From positions 124,001-188,000 of the forward strand of contig NZ_LJSI01000042.1 in assembly GCF_001305295.1 (NCBI RefSeq): a DNA stretch of 64,000 nt, in the 5' to 3' direction. The stretch comes from Neptunomonas antarctica. Lineage in GTDB: Bacteria; Pseudomonadota; Gammaproteobacteria; Pseudomonadales; Balneatricaceae. Made by a program: the position numbers and the translations under genes. This document shows, in pieces, positions 10,006-18,100 of this stretch. The notes beneath the pieces are model-generated. The model had not been told where the DNA came from, did not search any database, and worked only from the letters and a program-made list of their open reading frames with translations. How positions within the stretch are numbered: position 1 is the first letter of the stretch; each line of letters opens with the position of its first letter.

Positions 10006-10680
10006 ATGAAACAAACAACGATTTTATTCGATATAAACGAAACGGTTTTAAACTTAAGCGTGTTAAGGCCGAAGTTTAAGTCATTTTTTGGCGATGAATG
10101 TTTTACAGATACCTGGTTTTCCATGTTGCTGCATGCGTCCACTGTTTCCATGATAACGGACGTTAAAACAGACTTCGCATCTCTATCAAAAATTATGCTT
10201 GAGGCTCTTGCTGCCAGAAATGGGGTTCTTATATCCAGCGCAGAAATTGCTGATATTCTCGGAGGCTTTTCAAGTCTGCCGGCTCATTCTGATATAAAAA
10301 CGGCACTATCAAGGTTACGAGCAGAAGGCTTTCGCGTTGTAGCATTCTCAAACTCATCACGTAACTTAATTACCAATCAAATCCACAATGCTGGTTTAGA
10401 TGAGTATTTTGATGAGGTCATCTCGGTGGAGGAGGCGGGTACATTTAAGCCAAGCCCAATGGCATACCAGTTTGCCTCGACTAAGCTGGGTCAACCTAAG
10501 GACAAGCTTAGACTGGTGGCTACTCATGATTGGGATACACATGGCGCTATGAGTGCTGGTTTAGAAGCGGCTTACATCAATCGCTCCGGCGCGCCTTATA
10601 ACCCTCTATTTAAAAAGCCCGGGATCTACGGCTCAACAATGAACGAGATTGTGGATCAAATAATTGCAACAGATACCTAA
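10006..10680 (+). CDS. Haloacid dehalogenase type II, HAD superfamily
   Basis: 224 residues. L-2-haloacid dehalogenase-like hydrolase; the family removes halide from 2-haloalkanoates through an aspartyl ester. HAD motifs: FDINETVLN with nucleophile Asp9, FSNSS (motif II, about 115), FKPSPMAYQ with Lys (motif III, about 146), and THDWDTHGAMSAG (motif IV, about 173). The DxNET variant of motif I is typical of type II enzymes. A GAGGGG ribosome site precedes the ATG. True substrate not established from sequence. A haloacetate-dehalogenase-like alpha/beta hydrolase also occurs at 54.3 kb, but there is no physical link. Confidence 0.88.
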   Translation: MKQTTILFDINETVLNLSVLRPKFKSFFGDECFTDTWFSMLLHASTVSMITDVKTDFASLSKIMLEALAARNGVLISSAEIADILGGFSSLPAHSDIKTALSRLRAEGFRVVAFSNSSRNLITNQIHNAGLDEYFDEVISVEEAGTFKPSPMAYQFASTKLGQPKDKLRLVATHDWDTHGAMSAGLEAAYINRSGAPYNPLFKKPGIYGSTMNEIVDQIIATDT

Positions 10681-10715
10681 CACGTCATTCTTAGGTAGCT
10701 TATTACAATCAATAG

Positions 10716-10767
10716 TTGAACGATCGATCAAAATAAACTTGAACGACTGTTCAATGGTGTTTATAGT
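10716..10767 (+). promoter_or_regulatory. Twin palindromic operators overlapping the promoter of the GST gene
   Basis: Two 16-bp palindromes start 23 bp apart: TTGAACGATCGATCAA (10716-10731) and TTGAACGACTGTTCAA (10739-10754). The left arm of the second, TTGAAC, also forms a -35 box 17 bp upstream of a TATAGT -10 (10762-10767). The same layout recurs at 13309-13360. Binding by the TetR protein encoded at 12530 is inferred from position and palindrome type. Confidence 0.75.
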
Positions 10768-10834
10768 AGTTTCAATCTCAAGGGACAAGGGTTCCAATTG
10801 AATAAAACATCAATGACTTTAATAGGGTAATAAT

Positions 10835-11515
10835 ATGCTTAAGTTTTATTTCCACCAAACGCCAAACCCAATGAAGATTGCTCTTTACCTTGAAGAGGCC
10901 GGTTTACCGTATGAATTGATCCCGGTAGATACAATGAAAGGTGAACAACATACCGCTGAATTCCGGGCGATCAGCCCAAATGGAAAAACACCTGCGATTG
11001 AAGACGATGGCAAACGTGTATTTGATTCTACTGCTATCTTAATGTATCTCTCTGAAAAAACAGGACTATTAGCGGGTAAAGCAGAAGAACGTAGTGAAAT
11101 GCTGTCGTGGTTGATGTTTTTAGCGACAGGTTTAGGCCCTTTTTCTGGTCAGTCAGTTCACTTTAGACATAAAGCGCCAGAGCAAGTGCCTTATGCAATC
11201 AATCGCTATCTTCGTGAAGCTGAACGTCATTATGAAGTGCTGGAAACACACATGGAAGGTCGTGACTATATAGTGGGTGATGAATATTCCATTGCAGATA
11301 TTGCAGCATGGGGTTGGATTGATAAAGCAATGGCCGTGTTAGGCGGGGAAGGTTTAGCAAGCTATCCAAACTTAAAACGTTGGTTTGCAGGCATCAATGC
11401 GCGTCCTGCAGTAGAGCGGGCACGAAACATTGATAAAGACATTCAATTTAAGTCTGATTTTGATGAAGAGGCCGCACGCGCACTCTACCCGCAAAATTTT
11501 GATAAAAAATCCTAA
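10835..11515 (+). CDS. Glutathione S-transferase, YfcG/Nu-class-like
   Basis: 226 residues. Thioredoxin-like N-terminal domain (TPNPMKIALYLEEAGLPYE; glutathione-contact segments NGKTPAIED and FDSTAILMYLSEKTG) followed by an all-helical C-terminal domain ending near 205 with ASYPNLKRWFAGINARPAV. Such enzymes act as disulfide-bond reductases or conjugate electrophiles to glutathione in the cytosol. First gene behind a promoter with twin palindromic operators and 32 bases ahead of yghU on the same strand, so the two GSTs probably form an operon under a TetR-type repressor. Confidence 0.92.
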   Translation: MLKFYFHQTPNPMKIALYLEEAGLPYELIPVDTMKGEQHTAEFRAISPNGKTPAIEDDGKRVFDSTAILMYLSEKTGLLAGKAEERSEMLSWLMFLATGLGPFSGQSVHFRHKAPEQVPYAINRYLREAERHYEVLETHMEGRDYIVGDEYSIADIAAWGWIDKAMAVLGGEGLASYPNLKRWFAGINARPAVERARNIDKDIQFKSDFDEEAARALYPQNFDKKS

Positions 11516-11547
11516 TAGCCTTACAGCATAAGCGCAGGAGGATAAGC

Positions 11548-12405
11548 GTGGGAAATCAATACACCCCCCCAAAGATCTGGACTCATGATGCAGAGAGTGG
11601 TGGTACATGGGCAAACGTTAATCGTCCGGTGTCGGGCGCGACCCATGAAAAAGCGTTACCGGTGGGTGAGCATGCTCTGCAATTGTACTCAATGGGCACG
11701 CCTAATGGCCAAAAAATCACCATCATGTTGGAAGAGTTATTAGCACTCGGTAAGCATGCGGAATACGATGCCCACATGATCAGGATTGGTGAAGGCGATC
11801 AGTTCTCATCGGGTTTTGTGGATATTAACCCTAATTCTAAGATCCCGGCATTAGTTGATCACGCTAGCGAAGAGGCTGAACCTATATTTGAATCAGCTTC
11901 AATTCTGGTTTATCTTGCGGAAAAGTTTGGTGCATTTATGCCTGAAAAAGGCATTAAACGCACGCAAGTCTTCAACTGGTTGTTCTGGTTACACGGCTCT
12001 GCACCCTATTTAGGTGGTGGTTTCGGTCATTTCTATTCTTATGCGCCCGAGAAATTCGAATATTCCATTAATCGTTTTACAATGGAAATTAAGCGTCAGT
12101 TAGATGTTCTCGATAAGCAGTTGGCAAAAAATGAATTTATCGCAGGCGATGAATTCAGTATTGCGGATATTGCAACCTGGCCTTGGTATGGCAACTTAGT
12201 CCTGGGCAATCTTTACGACGCGAAAGAGTTCCTTCAGGTGGAAGATTACACACACGTACAACGTTGGGCGAAAGCCATCTTAGCGCGTCCTGCCGTACAA
12301 CGTGGGCGCATCATCAACCGTAACTGGGGTGAAGACTGGGAACAGCTTGAAAACCGTTATTGTGCTGAAGATATTGATAAAGTGTTAGCATTAAATCCAG
12401 AGTAG
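11548..12405 (+). CDS. yghU: Glutathione-dependent disulfide-bond oxidoreductase YghU
   Basis: 285 residues, the normal YghU length. Starts at a GTG (MGNQYTPPKIWTHD) placed about 7 bases after a strong AGGAGG. Nu-class GST with the typical N-terminal extension naming the family (PPKIWTHDAESGGTWANVNRP), a thioredoxin-like domain (LYSMGTPNGQKITIMLEE; NPNSKIPALVD; ESASILVYLAEKFG) and a helical C-terminal domain (GDEFSIADIATWPWYG). YghU reduces organic disulfides using two bound glutathiones. It follows the other GST gene closely and precedes a terminator, so it is the last gene of that two-gene unit. Confidence 0.95.
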   Translation: MGNQYTPPKIWTHDAESGGTWANVNRPVSGATHEKALPVGEHALQLYSMGTPNGQKITIMLEELLALGKHAEYDAHMIRIGEGDQFSSGFVDINPNSKIPALVDHASEEAEPIFESASILVYLAEKFGAFMPEKGIKRTQVFNWLFWLHGSAPYLGGGFGHFYSYAPEKFEYSINRFTMEIKRQLDVLDKQLAKNEFIAGDEFSIADIATWPWYGNLVLGNLYDAKEFLQVEDYTHVQRWAKAILARPAVQRGRIINRNWGEDWEQLENRYCAEDIDKVLALNPE

Positions 12406-12436
12406 CTTCTGTCGAGTTAAGATAATCGACTGAATT

Positions 12437-12478
12437 AAAAGCCTGGTGGCATCATTGTCATTAGGCTTTTGTTGTTTT
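12437..12478 (+). terminator. Terminator after yghU
   Basis: AAAAGCCT (12437-12444) pairs with AGGCTTTT (12463-12470), followed by GTTGTTTT. It separates the GST operon from the TetR gene. Confidence 0.6.
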
Positions 12479-12515
12479 AAAAAAAGTTAAGACAAAAGTT
12501 TTCAAGGTGGCAAAC

Positions 12516-12543
12516 ATGAGTAAACAAGCATGAGTAAACAAGC
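12516..12543 (+). repeat. 14-bp tandem duplication over the TetR start codon
   Basis: ATGAGTAAACAAGC is present twice in direct tandem (12516-12529 and 12530-12543). Because 14 is not a multiple of three, the upstream copy forms a five-codon ORF (MSKQA, 12516-12533) whose TGA overlaps the real ATG as ATGA. The AAGGTGG ribosome site (12504-12510) is spaced for the upstream ATG. Confidence 0.9.
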
Positions 12544-13114
12544 AAAATTTAATCGTGACGAAGTGATCGAAAAAGCAAAGAATCTCTATTGGGAAAAGGG
12601 CTATCACGCAACGTCAATGAGAAATCTACAAGACGTGGTTGATATGCGCCCTGGTAGTATTTATGCGGCTTTTGGTAGTAAAGATAATTTATTTAAAGAA
12701 ACATTAAATCGTTATGCCGAGGTAGGTGCCGAGAACCTTGCCGACTGTATGACGCAAGAAACAACCGCGCTGGGAGGGTTAAAACGATTCCTTCGTAATG
12801 TGACTATTTGTAATAAAGGCACTGCACCAAGTGGCATGTGTATGATTGTTAAAAGTGTCGCTGAACTAACGCAAAACGATAACCCAGAGTTACTTGCCAA
12901 GGCAACGAGCATTTTAGAAAGTATAGAAGCGTCTTTTGCTAACATTTTCCAACAAGCCATCAATAATGGTGAAGTCAGCACCGCGAAGAGTCCAATTGCA
13001 TTAGCGCGTTACTTCCAAATTCAACTCATAGGTTTAAGGACTTATGCCCAGGTAACGAACAATGTGGACGCAGTAGAAAAGTATATTGACGATATATTTG
13101 AAGAGCTACTCTAA
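12530..13114 (+). CDS. TetR/AcrR-family transcriptional repressor
   Basis: 194 residues. N-terminal TetR helix-turn-helix (about 8-55: VIEKAKNLYWEKGYHATSM, then LQDVVDMRPGSIYAAFGSKDNLF) and a helical ligand-binding domain with three cysteines (Cys65 region DCMTQ, ICNKG, GMCMIV) that could sense thiol-reactive compounds, as in NemR-like regulators (inference). It lies between two transcription units that share near-identical twin palindromes (10716-10754 and 13309-13347), so it is the probable repressor of both. No copy of the palindrome is seen before its own gene. Start chosen as the second ATG of a tandem duplication, since the first ATG opens only a five-codon frame. Confidence 0.9.
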   Translation: MSKQAKFNRDEVIEKAKNLYWEKGYHATSMRNLQDVVDMRPGSIYAAFGSKDNLFKETLNRYAEVGAENLADCMTQETTALGGLKRFLRNVTICNKGTAPSGMCMIVKSVAELTQNDNPELLAKATSILESIEASFANIFQQAINNGEVSTAKSPIALARYFQIQLIGLRTYAQVTNNVDAVEKYIDDIFEELL

Positions 13115-13308
13115 AACTATTCTCTTCATTCTAATGTAGTGTAATTTAATCACCGCCTGGTCAGATCCAGATCTATCAGCAAGACCCTATAGGGCTAATT
13201 CTACTCAAGCCTACTACCTGCCCGTAACACATCTTGGCGATTTTCTAGCTGTCTTAATGTCGGTTTTTACCACCAGCATGTCCATTTATATACACCAGAA
13301 ATCCGAAG

Positions 13309-13360
13309 TTGAACATTCGTTCAAATTAAGCTTGAGCGGTCGTTCAATAATGTTTATAGT
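13309..13360 (+). promoter_or_regulatory. Twin palindromic operators overlapping the promoter of the FrnE-like gene
   Basis: TTGAACATTCGTTCAA (13309-13324) and TTGAGCGGTCGTTCAA (13332-13347), starting 23 bp apart. TTGAGC serves as -35 with TATAGT (13355-13360) 17 bp on. The segment TGTTTATAGT is identical to that upstream of the GST gene. This mirrors the module at 10716-10767. Confidence 0.75.
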
Positions 13361-13411
13361 GTTATCCATGATAAGCGCTGAAGTGAGCAGGGCATAACGA
13401 GGAGTAGCACC

Positions 13412-14068
13412 TTGAGCAATAAGATGAACGACAAGATTAAGCTAGATATAGTGTCCGATGTTGTGTGCCCATGGTGCATCATTGGCTACAAACACCTGGA
13501 AGCCGCCATCAATGAATTAGGCCTGCAAGATAGGGTCGAAATTGAGTGGCAACCGTTTGAACTGAACCCCGATATGCCCGAGCAAGGCGAGGAGCTGCGC
13601 GCCCATGTGCTGCGTAAATACGGCGCCACGCGTGACGACAGTGAAAAAGCCCGCGCTAATATCAGTGCCCTTGGTGCTGAGTATGGATTTACGTTTGATT
13701 ACTTTGAAGAGATGAAGATAGTTAACACCCGCGATGCGCATCTGTTGCTGGATTTTGCACATGAACAAGGCTTACAGCATCAGCTAAAACAGCGTTTATT
13801 TGTCGCCTTCTTTACGGAGCATAAGGATGTATCCAATCGCGCCATCTTGCTGGAAGAAGCTCAGAGTGTAGGCCTGGATACTGCGGCTGCCGCGTTAGCC
13901 TTGGATGACACTGAGCGTCGCCGCCACGTATTGAACCAAGAGGCTCAGTGGCAGCAGCAGGGGATTTCAGGTGTGCCAACAGTGATCTTCAACCGCAGCA
14001 GCGCGATGACCGGAGCTCACCCGCAGAGTACCTATAAAGATGTACTTCGAAAGTTAGCAAGCCAGTAG
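13412..14068 (+). CDS. DsbA-family (FrnE-like) dithiol-disulfide oxidoreductase
   Basis: 218 residues, cytoplasmic (no signal peptide). Thioredoxin fold with the CPWC active site near residue 20 (SDVVCPWCIIGY), a helical insertion, and the cis-proline motif GISGVPTVIFN near 190, as in FrnE and 2-hydroxychromene isomerase-like DsbA proteins. Expected role: disulfide exchange under oxidative or electrophile stress. The TTG at 13412 sits 7 bases after GAGGAG and is preferred; an ATG four codons later (13424) is the alternative. The shared operators place it in one regulon with the two GST genes. Confidence 0.9.
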   Translation: MSNKMNDKIKLDIVSDVVCPWCIIGYKHLEAAINELGLQDRVEIEWQPFELNPDMPEQGEELRAHVLRKYGATRDDSEKARANISALGAEYGFTFDYFEEMKIVNTRDAHLLLDFAHEQGLQHQLKQRLFVAFFTEHKDVSNRAILLEEAQSVGLDTAAAALALDDTERRRHVLNQEAQWQQQGISGVPTVIFNRSSAMTGAHPQSTYKDVLRKLASQ

Positions 14069-14132
14069 CATATTGCCCAAACGGCAATCGTTTATACAGA
14101 GAGACGGCCTCATCACTTTATGGAAATCAATA

Positions 14133-14600
14133 ATGAAGCGTTTAAAAAACCAAATTTTATTCATGGCCTGTCTTTTCGGTGCAGTTATGGGCGTTGTCTT
14201 TATAGTCATTCAGCCTTGGTTTGGAATGGATACATTGACAAGCCGGCATGCTGCAGCGTATCAGCAACTGGGTGGCTGGAATAGCGTCGCTGCCATAATG
14301 ATTGCCTGGACTGCTCATATGGCGGTCTCTGTATTTTATGGATTTTTAAGTGGTATCGTTATTTTGAGTACGGCGCGATTGGAACTTATTGCACTGGCTA
14401 CTTTAGTCTTCTCATGGCTGACAACGCTGATAGCACCGCCCGCCAATGCAATTATCGTACAGCTTGTTTCTTTTCAACATCTTCAGGTGAGCCAATTGCC
14501 CGGCTTAAACTTCAGTCTGGATATCAAATTTGTGTTACATCTCGTATTTTTTGCCGCCATTAGTGTGGCGTTGTATGTCTACAAGAAAAGAGTTTACTGA
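14133..14600 (+). CDS. Four-helix integral membrane protein, unknown function
   Basis: 155 residues from the ATG at 14133 (MKRLKNQILFMAC); an in-frame TTG at 14073 would extend it by 20 residues but has no ribosome site. Four hydrophobic segments are visible: ILFMACLFGAVMGVVFIVI, a stretch around IMIAWTAHMAVSVFYGFLSG, LIALATLVFSWLTTLIA, and FVLHLVFFAAISVALYVY, ending in KKRVY. No recognised motif. It begins 64 bases after the FrnE-like gene on the same strand and may be read from the same promoter. I do not recognise the family. Confidence 0.6.
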   Translation: MKRLKNQILFMACLFGAVMGVVFIVIQPWFGMDTLTSRHAAAYQQLGGWNSVAAIMIAWTAHMAVSVFYGFLSGIVILSTARLELIALATLVFSWLTTLIAPPANAIIVQLVSFQHLQVSQLPGLNFSLDIKFVLHLVFFAAISVALYVYKKRVY

Positions 14601-14645
14601 TAGGTCAGTAGATATCGACTCCGTTCGATAATTTGAATCTCACAT

Positions 14646-14666
14646 TGTGTACGCACTGCGTACACA
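14646..14666. repeat. Perfect 21-bp palindrome
   Basis: TGTGTACGCA and TGCGTACACA are perfect inverted 10-mers around a single central C. No T run follows, so it is not a terminator. It lies between the membrane-protein gene and the IS relic; a regulator-binding site or insertion-element remnant is possible. Confidence 0.6.
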
Positions 14667-14709
14667 GTTGAGCGGGACACATCTACGGGCGTTAATTGCA
14701 CTGGATGTT

Positions 14710-14832
14710 CTACTTTTTTTGTAAAGCTTCTTGAACGATCTCTGCCTTTAAGCGCGCCATCAAAGACGCGTCCATACCGCCATATTTGGCACGCCATTTA
14801 TAAAATGAAGCGGAAAAACGTGATATTTTCAT
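14710..14832 (-). pseudogene. Relic of an IS3-family OrfA (transposase HTH subunit)
   Basis: A 40-codon ORF behind a good AGGAGG (minus strand) reads MKISRFSASFYKWRAKYGG, then MDASLMARLKAEIVQEAL, then QKK. These are three pieces of an IS3 OrfA (start, the ATFYKWRAKYGG helix-turn-helix motif, and the C-terminal KAEIVQEALxKK) joined in frame with the parts between them missing. Full OrfA proteins are about 85-100 residues. No OrfB is present. It marks the left side of the Rhs island. Confidence 0.7.
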
Positions 14833-15140
14833 GCAGAACCTCCTGCGTATAGATTACGAGAAAATTCTACTTTTTAGTAATGTTGATTTTCGGGGGGATT
14901 ACCCCACTCCCTAGATTATTCTATTCTCTACGAAAGACATCTGTATCAGCCAAGCATCGAAATTTCTCGTGGCTGCGGGATGGAATTATCCTCCAGAAAT
15001 TTCGACCTGAGTTAGGTGTCGATGTCACTAAGACCCTTGTTCATCTGCATTGATCTGACTATCTGTACGAGAATACTCGCCCATACTCTGATAATCTGGT
15101 AATGGTTTCCTGGTATTGAACATTTGAAGAGGACTTTCAT
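14833..15140. other. Non-coding lead-in to the Rhs gene
   Basis: Contains a GGGG-ATTA-CCCC hairpin (around 14893-14905), which may belong to the end of the IS3 relic, and at its right end a GAGGA ribosome site about 7 bases before the ATG at 15141. No ORF or clear promoter is seen. Confidence 0.35.
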
Positions 15141-18100
15141 ATGGAATATTCGGCCAAAGAACTGACGGCAAATTGGCGTGAAATACTTGTGCAAATTCGA
15201 TTTCTTGTTTGTTCGCTTTTGTTGTCAGTATTTCCAACACTCGTGCATGCTTCCGAGTCGATGGTTGATCCTTCGGATTTTTTCCATTCTATGATTCAAA
15301 GTGTTGATGGAAATGTCTATGGCGCCGAGGAGTCGGTGGCTTTTGGGTCTGTTTCTGGGAACGGCGGGTATGACGTTTCGGTGCCGGTCAGGTTCCCGGA
15401 ACCAAGAGGTGATCTTCGACTGCCGTTTGACATCCGCTACACAGGTGGAAATAGGGTTGGAAATGTTGGCGTTGGTTTTGTGGCAGAGACTTGGCACATA
15501 CGGGAATCAATATCCGTGGCCGGACGAAAACCATTAATCACAGAGGGGAATAATTTCGGATCGGCGAAGCGTATTCAACTATTTATGGGTGGTGAATCTC
15601 ATCTGATGAATCCAACCGGACGTCCCCATGAATATCAGGCGATGGTGGCCGGACGCATGCTTCGTCTTGTCTCGACCGACCATGGCTTCCTTCTAAACGA
15701 TACCGACGGGCGGCAGTACGAATTTAAATCTCTCATCGATACAGAGCCAGATATCTTTTATCACCTTACGAAGGTCACGGATCGAACAGGTGAGAACAGT
15801 ATCGAATTCACGCACTCGCCGGATACTCATTCCTACTGTGCTCTGGACGAAGAAAGACCAAAACACCCAGACCTGCTTTTGTCACAGATTGCCTATAGCT
15901 TTGCGGATGATTGTCCAAAATATGTGCTGGATTTCGAATACGGACCTTGGGGCTGGGACGGTAATCAGGGGCCCAGCTGCCAAACGAGTTCGGGCGAGCA
16001 GCAGGCGGTTCTATCTGTAGACGCACGCGGAGGCTTCATGCAAGCCCGCATGCGTATTTTGAAAAGCCTGAGCGTCAATGTTTCTACCGAAAATCAATGT
16101 GTACTTCCAATGGGGTCCGCAGATGCGACATCGGTTCTTAAGACGTATCAATTTGCATATAGGCCGGATCGGGATACGCATCAGCCGCGCCTGACTTTCG
16201 TGGATGTTCGGGGACGGGATTCAGAAGAAATTCGCCCGGTCGCCGTCTATAGCTATGGGTCTACGGAATTGGATGGTGAACTGGTTTTCGGCGCCCAGGC
16301 GGATATCCCTGTCCCCGCTGACCTGCCAGGGAACAATATCGGGATCGGCTTTTCGACGGAAAATTCGAATGACGAAGAATTTGTGACGCACCAGGTCTTG
16401 GCGGACATGACCGGGGACGGCCTGGCGGATCTGGCTTACTTTAACGGGTCGGATTGGATACTACAAAGTAACCTGATTGGGACGTCGACGAACACGCTGA
16501 ACAGTCCGGACCGGATTTCAGATTTGAATCTGGGCGGATCGCAGCTGACCATGCAGGACGGCAGCAAGATCGATGGCCCGGCTGGCCCCTTATATGTCAA
16601 TTTCAATTCGTGGTCTCAGCTGATCGATTTTAATGGTGATGGGCGGTTGGATCGCATTTCTGCACTCCAAGATAATTCTGATGTCTGGTCTGTAGAATTG
16701 AACCTTCCAGGGGCGCAAGGGGCGCAAAGCATCTCCTGGTCTCACTATGAATTTGACGTGACCCGCATTCGCTTTGAGCTTCTGGCGGCAGGCTTAATTG
16801 AGCCTGCTGCCAATCTCTCATTATCGAGATCAACGTCCGACATTGCAGATGACGACCGATTGATCCACGGCCAATGGAAACTTGAAGACGTCAACGGCGA
16901 TGGCCTTCCTGACTTTATCTTCAACGCCGAGCCGCTGCATGACCAATTGGCAGATGAGGATTGCAGTATCTTCGATCAGGTCTTTGACGATAACGGAGAA
17001 TTGGTTGAAACAAGCGAGGTGCAGAATTGTACGGCCTGGGCTAGGTTCAAACCTGCCGATAACAATAATATCCGTGTGTATTACAACGTATCCAGGGGTG
17101 GTTTGTTGGAGTTTTCGGACCGATCAACTGTGCTTGTAGTACCACAGCCAGGCGGTGGCGTTTGCGGCGTAGAAGCCTGGTTTGAAACGCAGGATTCTCG
17201 CACCCAAATATGTGGATTTTCTGACATCAACGGCGATGGTTTTGCCGACTACCTGCAAAGCGGAAATTACGTGCTAGAAGACGAAGGCGGCGATCAGGAG
17301 ACGATTTGGGTCTGGTTTGGAAACGGTCGCCCCGGTGACTTCGCGCCAGGCGATTTTCACCTTCCCGGGCCCATGGCTGGCATTCGCGGTACGCGTCCTC
17401 CGGGCTGTGACGGGGCCTATACCACACAACAAACATCAGGGCTGATTGATCTGACGGGGGATGGAATCCCGGACTATGTGCAGCAGCGTCAGGTCTCAGG
17501 TGATGTAGATCAAAAAGTATGGGGCCTACGAGTTGGCATGGGTGTCGGCTATGCTAAAGAAATCCCAATGAAAGTGCCGGCGACTTTTCAAATGAAGTCC
17601 GACGTGCACTACTGCGACGACAACCAGACACAGAGTATTTCAGGTTTGTTGGACATTAACGGCGACAAAAGGCCGGAATTTGTGCTGGGCGCTTCCACGC
17701 AAAATGAGCAGGGAGACGTTGACACTTTTTACAAAGTCTACGAAATCGTCGGCGGTCTTCAGGGCAAGGCCGGCGCCCCTAATTCCGGGCGCTTGATCGC
17801 GGTTGATAACGGGTACGCAGGGCGGACCAATATCGCTTGGCAATCTGCCAAAAGGGATCCAAATACACGCCACCAAATTCCGTATCCAGAAATGGTCGTT
17901 GTGGAAACCCATTCGATTGGGTTACGCGGTCTGGCTGATCCCATCAACGCTACACAATACGCCTACGGTGACGCAAATCTGTTTTATGACGCCCTGATGT
18001 CGCGTTTCAGTTTCCGCGGATATGGGCGCAAAGTTACGTTAAGAACGCATCGTGGGTCGCCGCAAGAAAGACGCATGGGGTCGGCCAAAATTTTTGACAG

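Noticed and set aside
14073-14132. N-terminal extension of the four-helix membrane protein from a TTG
   Set aside because: No ribosome site, and the extra residues are not membrane- or signal-like; the ATG at 14133 is preferred.
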